Positions 52,533-60,970 of a stretch of 64,000 nucleotides of DNA are shown piece after piece (positions within the stretch are counted from its first letter, which is position 1; the number at the start of each line of letters is the position of its first letter). The notes beneath the pieces were generated by a model, which worked only from the letters and a program-made list of their open reading frames with translations, made no database searches and was not told the origin of the DNA. The position numbers and the translations under genes are program-made. Origin of the DNA: Flavobacterium erciyesense (GTDB taxonomy: Bacteria; Bacteroidota; Bacteroidia; Flavobacteriales; Flavobacteriaceae); assembly GCF_018069925.1 (NCBI RefSeq), contig NZ_JAGPXB010000001.1:310001-374000 (forward strand). Direction: 5' to 3'.

Positions 52533-52550
52533 AACGCCAAACACTGCCAC
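52533..52550. repeat. Inverted copy of the mob-region repeat
   Basis: Perfect 18-base reverse complement of 50450-50467 in the gap between mobB and the coupling ATPase. A degenerate second copy lies at 52516-52528, mirroring the pair on the other side. Confidence 0.75.
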
Positions 52551-52610
52551 ATTAATACAGCCATTATGTAGAGCTTTTAAATTCACGCCCGAACATTAAA
52601 ATTTAAAATA

Positions 52611-54608
52611 ATGCAAGGAGAAGACGATTTAAGAGGACTTGCCAAGATAATGGCTTTTATGCGGGCAGTCAGTATTCTTTTGGTGCTGATGCACCTTTAT
52701 TGGTTTTGCTACGGTTTCTTTTTAGAACGTGGTTGGACTTTGGAAGTAATCAACAAAATATTAGGGAATTTTCAACGAACGGCAAGTTTGTTTTCACATA
52801 CTCTTTACACCAAAGCCTTTGCTTTAGTATTGTTGGCTTTAAGTTGTTTGGGAACAAAAGGTGTAAAGAACGAAAAGATAACCTGGTCTAAAATTTATGT
52901 TGCTTTGGGCGTTGGTTTTGTATTGTTCTTTCTGAACACACCATTGCTAAAATTACCTCCGATAATTGGCACATTTCTGTATATCCTTACTATCTCTTTG
53001 GGCTATATTGCTTTGCTGATGGCAGGAGTATGGATGAGCCGATTACTTAAAAACAACCTGATGGACGATGTTTTCAATAACGAGAACGAGAGTTTTCAAC
53101 AGGAAACCAAGTTGATGGAAAACGAGTATTCTGTTAATCTACCCACCAAATTTTACTACAAAGGTAAATGGAACAACGGTTGGATAAATATTGTAAATCC
53201 ATTTAGGGCATCTATCGTGTTGGGCACGCCAGGTTCGGGAAAATCTTATGCTATTGTAAATAACTACATCAAACAACAGATTGAGAAAGGTTTCTCAATG
53301 TACATCTACGATTTCAAGTTCGACGACCTTTCCACCATTGCCTACAACCACTTACTAAAGCATCGGGATAAGTACAAAATCCAGCCTAAATTTTATGTGA
53401 TAAATTTTGATGACCCACGCAAGAGTCACCGATGTAATCCACTCAATCCCGACTTTATGACGGACATTTCTGATGCTTACGAAGCCGCTTATACCATAAT
53501 GTTAAACCTCAACCGAAGCTGGATACAAAAACAAGGGGATTTTTTCGTGGAAAGTCCAATCATCTTATTGGCTGCCATTATTTGGTATCTGAAAATCTAC
53601 GAAAATGGTAAGTATTGCACATTCCCGCATGCAATCGAATTGCTGAATAAAAAGTATTCGGACGTGTTCACGATTTTAACCTCATACCCCGATTTGGAAA
53701 ATTACTTATCACCCTTTATGGATGCGTGGCAAGGTGGCGCCCAAGATCAGTTACAAGGTCAGATAGCATCAGCAAAAATTCCGTTATCGAGAATGATTAG
53801 CCCGCAACTTTATTGGGTAATGACAGGCGATGATTTTACACTCGATATCAACAATCCAAAAGAGCCTAAAATTTTATGCGTTGGTAATAATCCTGATCGT
53901 CAAAATATTTACTCGGCAGCGTTAGGTTTGTACAATTCAAGGATTGTAAAGCTGATTAACAAAAAAGGACAGTTAAAAAGTTCTGTTATCATTGACGAGT
54001 TACCAACTATTTATTTTAGAGGACTGGATAATCTAATCGCAACAGCGAGAAGTAATAAGGTAGCGGTGTGTTTGGGGTTCCAAGATTTTTCGCAATTAAT
54101 ACGTGATTATGGCGACAAAGAAGCCAAAGTTATTCAGAATACCGTTGGTAATATATTCAGTGGTCAGGTTGTAGGGGAAACGGCAAAAAGCCTTTCGGAA
54201 CGTTTCGGTAAAGTTTTACAAAAACGCCAAAGTTTGACCATTAACCGTAATGATAAATCTACGTCTATTTCTACACAATTGGATAGTTTGATACCTGCTT
54301 CCAAAATCTCAACATTGACACAGGGGATGTTCGTTGGTTCTGTATCAGATAATTTTGATGAGCGCATTGAGCAAAAGATATTTCATGCAGAAATTGTGGT
54401 GGATAATGAAAAAGTAGCTGCCGAAACCAAAGCCTATCAGAAGATACCTGAAATTTTATCCTTTGTTGATGAACATGGAGAGGACAAAATGAAACAGGAA
54501 ATTGAAAACAATTACCGCAAGATAAAAACCGATATTCTACATATTGTAGAAAGTGAAATTGAACGGATTAAGAATGATCCGAACTTACAGCATTTGGTGC
54601 AAGAATGA
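52611..54608 (+). CDS. mobC: Type IV coupling protein (MobC/TraG-VirD4 type)
   Basis: 665 residues. Four predicted N-terminal membrane helices (to about residue 145) precede a VirD4/TraD-like ATPase domain. Walker A is LGTPGSGKS (204-212), Walker B is around VIIDELPTIYF, and the ring-forming motif FQDFSQLIRDYG follows. It links the relaxosome to the secretion channel. Last backbone gene before the metabolic cluster. Intact. Confidence 0.9.
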   Translation: MQGEDDLRGLAKIMAFMRAVSILLVLMHLYWFCYGFFLERGWTLEVINKILGNFQRTASLFSHTLYTKAFALVLLALSCLGTKGVKNEKITWSKIYVALGVGFVLFFLNTPLLKLPPIIGTFLYILTISLGYIALLMAGVWMSRLLKNNLMDDVFNNENESFQQETKLMENEYSVNLPTKFYYKGKWNNGWINIVNPFRASIVLGTPGSGKSYAIVNNYIKQQIEKGFSMYIYDFKFDDLSTIAYNHLLKHRDKYKIQPKFYVINFDDPRKSHRCNPLNPDFMTDISDAYEAAYTIMLNLNRSWIQKQGDFFVESPIILLAAIIWYLKIYENGKYCTFPHAIELLNKKYSDVFTILTSYPDLENYLSPFMDAWQGGAQDQLQGQIASAKIPLSRMISPQLYWVMTGDDFTLDINNPKEPKILCVGNNPDRQNIYSAALGLYNSRIVKLINKKGQLKSSVIIDELPTIYFRGLDNLIATARSNKVAVCLGFQDFSQLIRDYGDKEAKVIQNTVGNIFSGQVVGETAKSLSERFGKVLQKRQSLTINRNDKSTSISTQLDSLIPASKISTLTQGMFVGSVSDNFDERIEQKIFHAEIVVDNEKVAAETKAYQKIPEILSFVDEHGEDKMKQEIENNYRKIKTDILHIVESEIERIKNDPNLQHLVQE

Positions 54609-54914
54609 ATAGCACACAAACTATATAAATGGTATAAAAATGTCGAAAGCAACTATATCAAAACTGAAATATATTTTATGTAATTAGTTGTTTATTAAAA
54701 ACTTAAATTATGTGTTTTTTGGTTAAGAAGTTTCTTTTACCCGTCTCCAATGCTTAAAATCAAAAGTATTAACAATATCCAATAGGTAAATGTTAGATGG
54801 TCGCAAATGTATATTACATAATATTATTTGTATAATATCAGGAGAATTGGGGAGTATAACTTTGCATTATCAAATTAGAAGAAATAATTATTAAAGTTCT
54901 TCTAAAAGCAAAAA
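54609..54914. other. Intergenic region between the ICE backbone and the RuMP cluster
   Basis: 306 AT-rich bases with no gene. Towards its right end are a perfect 7-bp palindrome ATATTAT-TTGT-ATAATAT (54821-54838) and a TAACTTTG -7 box (54857-54864). No terminator of the coupling-protein gene is obvious. Confidence 0.5.
54857..54864 (+). promoter_or_regulatory. Promoter -7 box of the hxlB operon with upstream palindrome
   Basis: TAACTTTG fits the flavobacterial TAnnTTTG consensus and sits about 50 bases before the hxlB start. The palindrome at 54821-54838 overlaps where a -33 element would be and could be an operator; a good -33 TTG is not seen at standard spacing, which suggests activator dependence. 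Confidence 0.45.
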
Positions 54915-55481
54915 ATGGAACAAGTGAATACTACAATAGACAATTTAAAAAAGATCCTGATCGAAAATGAAGAAATCTCAACTCTTCTGAATCCAGAATC
55001 TCTATCGTTGCTTGAAAATCATATTAAGCAAGCAAAACGTATCTTTTTTGTAGGAGCTGGACGTACTGGATTAGCATTAAAGATGACAGCTATGAGGTTT
55101 ATGCACCTTGGATTTAAAGTGCATGTAGTGGGAGAAACTACAACACCTGCTATTTTAGAAAATGATCTGCTTATAGTCGGTTCCGGTTCTGGCACAACAT
55201 CAACCCTTGTGCTTGCTACAGAAAAAGCTAAAAAACAAAATGCCACAGTAATTGCAATTACAGCAGATGAGCATAGTAAAATCGCAACTCTATCAGATCA
55301 AATAATAGCCATTAAAGCAGCTGTAAAAACCGATTTCGGTATATCTGCTTCTGAGCAATATGCAGGTAGCTTATTTGAACAGTCTGTTTTGTTGATTTTA
55401 GACGCAGTCTTTATGACGCTATGGCAAAAATCAGGATTAACAAAAGAAAATCTTTGGCCGAAACATGCCAATCTCGAATAA
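54915..55481 (+). CDS. hxlB: 6-phospho-3-hexuloisomerase (PHI)
   Basis: 188 residues, a SIS-domain sugar isomerase. It converts D-arabino-3-hexulose-6-phosphate to fructose-6-phosphate, the second RuMP step. FFVGAGRTGLALKMTAMRFMHLGF, GSGSGTTSTLVLA (phosphate-binding loop) and QYAGSLFEQS are the family signatures, and it ends with the conserved HANLE. Length is standard. It is the first gene of the cluster, 33 bases before hxlA, with its own promoter motif. Confidence 0.95.
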   Translation: MEQVNTTIDNLKKILIENEEISTLLNPESLSLLENHIKQAKRIFFVGAGRTGLALKMTAMRFMHLGFKVHVVGETTTPAILENDLLIVGSGSGTTSTLVLATEKAKKQNATVIAITADEHSKIATLSDQIIAIKAAVKTDFGISASEQYAGSLFEQSVLLILDAVFMTLWQKSGLTKENLWPKHANLE

Positions 55482-55514
55482 TTAAAATACAACTAAATTT
55501 TTAAATTTTATATC

Positions 55515-56144
55515 ATGACTAAATTACAAGTAGCAATTGACTTATTAACTACTGAAGCAGCCTTAGAATTGGCAGAAAAAGTAGCACCTTATGTAGATAT
55601 CATTGAGTTAGGTACTCCATTAATCAAGGCAGAAGGTCTTAAAGTAATCACAGCAATGAAGGCCGCTCATCCAAATAAACTGGTATTCGCAGACCTTAAA
55701 ACTGCTGATACAGGTGCATTAGAAGCAGAAATGGCATTCAATGCTGGGGCAGATTTAGTAACCGTAATGGGTGCTGTAGATGATGCAACAATTATTGGCG
55801 CTATTGAAGCTGCGAAAAAAGCGGGTAAAAAAGTAGTAGTAGATACAATCGGTGTTAAGAATCGTGTACAACGTGCTAAAGAAGTAACTGCTTTTGGAGT
55901 AGAGTTTGTGGAATTACACGCTGGTTTAGATGAACAAGCATTACCAGGCTATAATGTACAAAAATTAATCAGCGAAGGTAGAGAAGCTCAAGTTCCTTTC
56001 TCAATCGCTGGTGGTGTTAACATCAACACAATAAAAGATGTCGTAGCTGCTGGTGCTGCAGTAGCAGTTGCTGGTGGAGCAATCTATGGTGCAGAAGATC
56101 CTGCCGCAGCTGCAAAAGCTTTAAAAGAAGCAATAATAGCATAA
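55515..56144 (+). CDS. hxlA: 3-hexulose-6-phosphate synthase (HPS)
   Basis: 209 residues of the OMP-decarboxylase-like TIM-barrel family. It condenses formaldehyde with ribulose-5-phosphate to give 3-hexulose-6-phosphate. Motifs: QVAIDLLTTEAAL, IELGTPLIKAEG, the catalytic Asp-Lys-x-x-Asp in FADLKTADTG, VDTIGVKN, ELHAGLDEQA and the phosphate loop SIAGGVN/VAGGAIYGA. Full length. Closely coupled with hxlB, it is the formaldehyde-fixing enzyme of the cluster. Confidence 0.96.
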   Translation: MTKLQVAIDLLTTEAALELAEKVAPYVDIIELGTPLIKAEGLKVITAMKAAHPNKLVFADLKTADTGALEAEMAFNAGADLVTVMGAVDDATIIGAIEAAKKAGKKVVVDTIGVKNRVQRAKEVTAFGVEFVELHAGLDEQALPGYNVQKLISEGREAQVPFSIAGGVNINTIKDVVAAGAAVAVAGGAIYGAEDPAAAAKALKEAIIA

Positions 56145-56167
56145 TTTGCTATTAACTCACCATCAAA

Positions 56168-56193
56168 GTCTTCTCTACTATTGTAGGGAAGAC
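56168..56193 (+). other. Hairpin between hxlA and gnd
   Basis: 11-bp stem GTCTTCTCTAC / GTAGGGAAGAC (one G-T pair) with a 4-base loop, 24 bases after hxlA. It lacks a long T-run, so it may partially terminate or stabilise the hxlBA message and set a different level for the downstream genes. A near-match -7 box (TTAGTTTG, 56304-56311) lies before gnd. Confidence 0.55.
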
Positions 56194-56356
56194 CTTGTTC
56201 TATGCTATTGATGATATAAATTCTCTTTTTTTAATCTCTGCATATTAAAATAAAGATTAATTTTAATGAGGGATTTTTAAATTCAGAATGGCTAATATCT
56301 CAATTAGTTTGTTAGCGATACTCGATAGCAATTGATATTAATAAAAAACTTAGAAA

Positions 56357-57754
56357 ATGATTACATATAATTTCGGTATAGTTGGTTTAGGTGTTATGGG
56401 CAGAAATCTATTGCTCAATATGGCTGACCATGGATTTGCTGTTGCAGGTTTAGATTTGGATCAAGAAAAAGCAGATTCATTACAGGCAGAAGCTCAGGAT
56501 GGTCATTCTGTTTTTGCAACTGTTAAACCAGAAGACTTTGTAAAATCCTTAGAACAACCAAGAGCTATAATGTTATTAGTTCCGGCTGGTGCTCCAGTAG
56601 ATGGAGCAATTAAAACATTGCTTCCATTTTTGGACGAAGGCGATATTATTATTGACGGAGGAAACACGTATTTTACAGATACAGACAGAAGATATAAAGA
56701 GCTTTCTTCAAAAGGAATCCATTTTTTCGGAATGGGTATTTCTGGCGGAGAAAGTGGGGCAAGAAGAGGCCCAAGCATGATGCCTGGAGGAGATAAGATA
56801 GCTTACGAACGTTTACGTCCAATCTTCGAAGCCATAGCTGCAAAAGTAGATGGTGAACCTTGTGTAGAATTTTTAGGCAACGGATCTGCTGGAAATTATG
56901 TAAAAATGGTGCATAATGGTATAGAATATGGAATTATGCAGCTTATTGCAGAAACCTATGATATTATGAAAAATGTTTATCATTTGGATCATGAAACCAT
57001 TCAACAATTATTTGAACAATGGAATAAAGAAGAATTAAACTCTTTCCTTATTGAAATTACAGCTGATATTTTGAAGCAAAAAGAAGGTGATAAATATTTG
57101 GTTGATTTAATTTCAGACTGGGCTAAATCTAAAGGAACAGGAAAATGGACTTCACAAAATGCAATGGATTTACAGGTTCCGGTTCCAGTTATTGATGCTG
57201 CTGTAAATATGAGAGATATGTCTAAATACAAACTTGAAAGAATACAGGCTTCAGCTTTATTAAAATGGAATAATGAAGAAAATATCAGTAATGCAAATTT
57301 AGATGATTTGAAAAAAGGACTGTACTTTGCCATTATAACCACTTATGCACAAGGATTAGCTCAACTTAAAATTGCTTCTGAAATCTATGGATACGATTTG
57401 AATTTAGAAACAATATGTAAAATTTGGAGAGGAGGATGTATTATTAGAGCAATTTTATTAGAAGATTTTAGACAAGCATTTGCAACAGAATCCGATTTAC
57501 CAAACGTAATGCTCGATAAACACATTGCAGAAAAACTGAATACAACACAAAGCAGTATTCGTACTGTTTTGAAAGACACTATTCAAAATGGAACTCCAGC
57601 TTCTGCATGGACGAACGCATTATCTTATTTTGATGCTTATCGTTCTGAAAATTTGCCAACCAATCTTATTCAAGCGCAACGTGATTTCTTTGGAGCACAC
57701 ACGTATGAACGAATTGACAAAGATGGAATATTCCACACCCGTTGGGAATCGTAA
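56357..57754 (+). CDS. gnd: 6-phosphogluconate dehydrogenase, decarboxylating (probably NAD-preferring)
   Basis: 465 residues. It oxidises 6-phosphogluconate to ribulose-5-phosphate and CO2, closing the RuMP oxidation cycle. Dinucleotide loop GLGVMGRNLLLN, substrate and catalytic motif MVHNGIEYGIMQLIAE and C-terminal FFGAHTYERIDKDG are intact. At the end of the second strand, where NADP-specific enzymes such as E. coli Gnd have Asn-Arg-Ser, this protein has Asp-Leu-Asp (VAGLDLDQEK). An acidic residue here and loss of the Arg predict preference for NAD+. Thirteen bases from zwf. Confidence 0.93.
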   Translation: MITYNFGIVGLGVMGRNLLLNMADHGFAVAGLDLDQEKADSLQAEAQDGHSVFATVKPEDFVKSLEQPRAIMLLVPAGAPVDGAIKTLLPFLDEGDIIIDGGNTYFTDTDRRYKELSSKGIHFFGMGISGGESGARRGPSMMPGGDKIAYERLRPIFEAIAAKVDGEPCVEFLGNGSAGNYVKMVHNGIEYGIMQLIAETYDIMKNVYHLDHETIQQLFEQWNKEELNSFLIEITADILKQKEGDKYLVDLISDWAKSKGTGKWTSQNAMDLQVPVPVIDAAVNMRDMSKYKLERIQASALLKWNNEENISNANLDDLKKGLYFAIITTYAQGLAQLKIASEIYGYDLNLETICKIWRGGCIIRAILLEDFRQAFATESDLPNVMLDKHIAEKLNTTQSSIRTVLKDTIQNGTPASAWTNALSYFDAYRSENLPTNLIQAQRDFFGAHTYERIDKDGIFHTRWES

Positions 57755-57766
57755 AAAATAAATCAA

Positions 57767-59287
57767 ATGAAAAATAATGATAAAAAACCAACTTCTATTG
57801 TCATTTTTGGCGCAACGGGAGATTTAGCAAAAAGAAAATTATTTCCTGCATTTTTTAATCTGTTTTTGGACGGTTGGATGCCAGAAGATTTTGAACTTCT
57901 TTCTTTAGGAAGAACAGAACATACTCAGGAAGAATTCAGAAATTATATTTTAGAAAATATCAACGATTTTTCGAGAATCAAGAACTTTTCTGAAGAGAAA
58001 TGGAATCAATTCAAAGAAAAAATCAAATTTGTCAGGTTCGATATTACACAAGAAGAATCTTTCATTCAGTTGAAAAATCAACTTGACGGCATAGATGCTA
58101 AATTAGGTGCCAGAGCCAACCGTCTTTTTTACCTTTCGGTAGCACCAAGCTTTATTGAAAAAGTTTCAAAAAGCCTTAAAGAAAATGGCTTGGCTAATAA
58201 TATGAATCAAGATCGCATGATTATCGAAAAGCCTTTTGGATACGATAAAGATTCGGCTGTGGCGCTTAATGCAATGTTAGCACAAACGTTCAAAGAAGAG
58301 CAAATCTACAGAATTGACCATTATTTGGGTAAAGAAAATGTACAGAACATTTTAGCGTTCCGTTTTGGTAACACTATTTTCGAACCACTTTGGAATAATA
58401 AATATATCGATTCTGTGCAGATTACTGTGGCGGAAACCGTAGGTGTTGAAGATCGTGGAGGTTATTATGACGGTTCGGGAGCATTGCGAGATATGATCCA
58501 AAACCATTTAATGCAGATTCTTTGCATGGTAGCTATGGAACCACCAACTGCATTTGAATCTACAGAAATCAGAAACCGAAAAGTAGATGTCTTAAAAAGT
58601 GTGAGAAGAATCAATTTGGAAGACATCAATCATTATACGGTTAGAGCACAATATACTGAAGGTGAGATTGATGGTAAAAAGAAATTAGGCTATTTGGCAG
58701 AGCCAGGAGTTAATCCAAACTCAAACACAGAAACTTATGTTGCCATGAAGCTTTATGTTGATAATGAGCGTTGGAAAGGTGTTCCGTTCTATATGCGCAC
58801 AGGAAAACGTATGTCCAAAAAAGAATCTTCTATTGTAATCAGTTTTAAAGAAGTACCTTGTACTACTTTTCAGGATGGAATAAAAAAATTGCAACCCAAT
58901 AAATTAACCATCAATATTCAACCTGAAATGGATATCAATTTATCGTTTATGACGAAAAAGCCAGGGCTTGACATGAAACTGAAACCTGCTGAAATGGTAT
59001 TCGATTATTTTGAATGTGCACCAGATACACCTGAAGCTTACGAGACGTTATTGTTGGACGCTCTTGATGGAGATTCAACACTGTTTATGCGTTCAGATCA
59101 AGTGGAAGAAGCTTGGGATGTTATTGCGAATATTCAAACAGCATGGGAAAATGGAAACGTGTCAAAAATGGTAACTTATCCTGCTGGAAGCTCAGGGCCA
59201 GAAGCAGCAGATGAATTGTTGAAGAGACAAGGACATAATTGGCTGAGTAATTCTAATGAAACTTTGAAAACCAAAAAAGATGCTTAA
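57767..59287 (+). CDS. zwf: Glucose-6-phosphate 1-dehydrogenase
   Basis: 506 residues, oxidising glucose-6-phosphate to 6-phosphogluconolactone. The cofactor loop is VIFGATGDLAKRKLFPAFF, the active-site signature is RIDHYLGKENVQN (His-Tyr-Lys), and the substrate motif MIIEKPFGYD precedes it. Full length. The start is 12 bases after gnd, and its last codons overlap the pgl start by eight bases, so gnd-zwf-pgl form a tight unit. Confidence 0.95.
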   Translation: MKNNDKKPTSIVIFGATGDLAKRKLFPAFFNLFLDGWMPEDFELLSLGRTEHTQEEFRNYILENINDFSRIKNFSEEKWNQFKEKIKFVRFDITQEESFIQLKNQLDGIDAKLGARANRLFYLSVAPSFIEKVSKSLKENGLANNMNQDRMIIEKPFGYDKDSAVALNAMLAQTFKEEQIYRIDHYLGKENVQNILAFRFGNTIFEPLWNNKYIDSVQITVAETVGVEDRGGYYDGSGALRDMIQNHLMQILCMVAMEPPTAFESTEIRNRKVDVLKSVRRINLEDINHYTVRAQYTEGEIDGKKKLGYLAEPGVNPNSNTETYVAMKLYVDNERWKGVPFYMRTGKRMSKKESSIVISFKEVPCTTFQDGIKKLQPNKLTINIQPEMDINLSFMTKKPGLDMKLKPAEMVFDYFECAPDTPEAYETLLLDALDGDSTLFMRSDQVEEAWDVIANIQTAWENGNVSKMVTYPAGSSGPEAADELLKRQGHNWLSNSNETLKTKKDA

Positions 59288-60008
59288 TATACAATCATCA
59301 ACGGAAGAAATATTTAAAACGACAGCACAACTATTTGTAGCTGCTGCTAATGATGCAATAGATCAAAAAGGCTTTTTTACAGTTGCTTTAACAGGAGGTT
59401 CTTCGCCAGAAGGGCTATACAAACTTTTGTCCGAAGATCAATACAAAAATCAAATTGACTGGACTAAAGTTCTTGTTTTTTGGGGAGATGAAAGATGGGT
59501 TTCACTGGATAATGGGCTAAGTAATGCTAAAATGTCCCAAGAAACACTTCTACAAAATGTTCCTGTCCTGCCGTCTAATATTTTTCCAATGTATGCAGAT
59601 GATGTAAAGCCCGAAGATTTTGCATCAACTTACAATACACTTTTACATGAAAAACTTGGAGATGATGGAATAATGGATTTTATACTTTTGGGGATGGGAA
59701 GTGATGGACACACTGCTTCATTATTTCCTGGAACTGCCGTTCTTGATGAAAAAGAAAAATGGGTTGCTGCTTATTATTTAGATGCACAGCAAATGTATAG
59801 GATCACTCTTACAGCTCCTTTTTTAAACAAAGCAAAAAAAATAATCGTGTTAACTTTTGGCGATGCTAAGGCTGATGCCTTGAAAGAAGTGTTGGAAGGA
59901 GATTATAATCCGTCCCTCTATCCATCGCAATTATTGAAACCCACAAAAGGAGAACTTTTGTTTTTAGTGGACGAAAAAGCGGCAAAATATTTGAGCAATA
60001 ACGATTAA
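59280..60008 (+). CDS. pgl: 6-phosphogluconolactonase (DevB/Pgl type)
   Basis: 242 residues, hydrolysing 6-phosphogluconolactone. Motifs LTGGSSPEGLYKLL, FWGDERWVSLDNGLSN and LLGMGSDGHTASLFPGT are all typical of the DevB family. The start overlaps zwf by eight bases, implying translational coupling. It is 23 bases before an AraC regulator gene on the same strand. Confidence 0.95.
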   Translation: MLNIQSSTEEIFKTTAQLFVAAANDAIDQKGFFTVALTGGSSPEGLYKLLSEDQYKNQIDWTKVLVFWGDERWVSLDNGLSNAKMSQETLLQNVPVLPSNIFPMYADDVKPEDFASTYNTLLHEKLGDDGIMDFILLGMGSDGHTASLFPGTAVLDEKEKWVAAYYLDAQQMYRITLTAPFLNKAKKIIVLTFGDAKADALKEVLEGDYNPSLYPSQLLKPTKGELLFLVDEKAAKYLSNND

Positions 60009-60031
60009 TTAGCAAAAAGAAAAACTACAAT

Positions 60032-60907
60032 ATGTTTACACATTATCTTAAAGATATACAGCATAATTCTGAAAGGGCAATCACGCCCTTTCATATTTTT
60101 GATTTGGATAAAGAGGATATGGAGCAATATCGGAATCCTCATACAAAAGACCATTTTTGTCTCCTGTTTGTTAAAAAAGGGAGTATGAAAATGCAAGTAG
60201 AAGATCGTCGTTATGATGTCAGTGAAAATTGCATAAGCGTTATATTTCCTGGTCAATTATCCTCAAAAGAACAAATCAGTGATGATTTTGATGGAAAAAT
60301 GATTCTATTTGATGAAGTATTATTCTGTTCAGATATTTTAAAAAATGAGTTAAGTATTTACAATCACAATATATCCGTTAAGCTAAACCATATTGAATTA
60401 CCCGTTGCCGAAACAAATGAAGTACAAATGTTATTGGAACAAATTGAAAAGTTGTATCATGACCTAACCTCTGTCAAAAAAGAGCAAGCACGATTTTTTA
60501 TCAAGATAACATTGTTGAAATTAGTGGAGTTTGTACATACAAAATGGGATAAAGATAAAGTAACAAATGAGAATACCAGACTTTATGGAAAATTTCTTGA
60601 ATTGTTGGAACGCCATTATAAAACGGAACGAATGGTTAGTTGGTACGCTGAAAAACTACTCATTTCACCAAAGAAATTAAATGAAATAACGAAGAAAGTG
60701 GCAGGCTTAACTTCTATTGAAACCATTCACGCAAGGATAATGAACGAGATCAAACAATTGCTGTTACTATCCAGTTATTCTCATAAAGAAATTGCTTTTG
60801 AACTTGGATTCAATTCGCCAGCAGCGTTGAATAAATTTGTGCGTGCAAAATTGGATGAAACCCCAACAAATCTGCAACAACAACTGGCACAAATGTATAA
60901 TACATAG
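60032..60907 (+). CDS. AraC-family regulator embedded in the RuMP cluster
   Basis: 291 residues. A cupin-like sensor region (HFCLLFVKKGSMKMQVEDRRYD, CISVIFPGQ) is followed by a C-terminal AraC DNA-binding domain with two HTH motifs (MVSWYAEKLLISPKKLNEITKKV and SHKEIAFELGFNSPAALNKFVRAKL). It is co-directional with pgl (23-base gap) and pgi (63-base gap), so it is probably expressed with them. It is a strong candidate activator responding to formaldehyde or a cycle intermediate, but its ligand is not known. No similarity to HxlR regulators of Bacillus hxlAB is seen. Confidence 0.88.
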   Translation: MFTHYLKDIQHNSERAITPFHIFDLDKEDMEQYRNPHTKDHFCLLFVKKGSMKMQVEDRRYDVSENCISVIFPGQLSSKEQISDDFDGKMILFDEVLFCSDILKNELSIYNHNISVKLNHIELPVAETNEVQMLLEQIEKLYHDLTSVKKEQARFFIKITLLKLVEFVHTKWDKDKVTNENTRLYGKFLELLERHYKTERMVSWYAEKLLISPKKLNEITKKVAGLTSIETIHARIMNEIKQLLLLSSYSHKEIAFELGFNSPAALNKFVRAKLDETPTNLQQQLAQMYNT

Positions 60908-60970
60908 GCTTAACTTGGTAGCATATACGCCTAAGATTAGAGGTAGGTTTGTACTACAAATTAAAAGTAT

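Noticed and set aside
54609..54914. ICE right end located before hxlB
   Set aside because: No repeat of the 7.15-7.41 kb left-end sequence is visible here and cargo commonly follows mob/T4CP in these elements; cannot be excluded without the downstream sequence.
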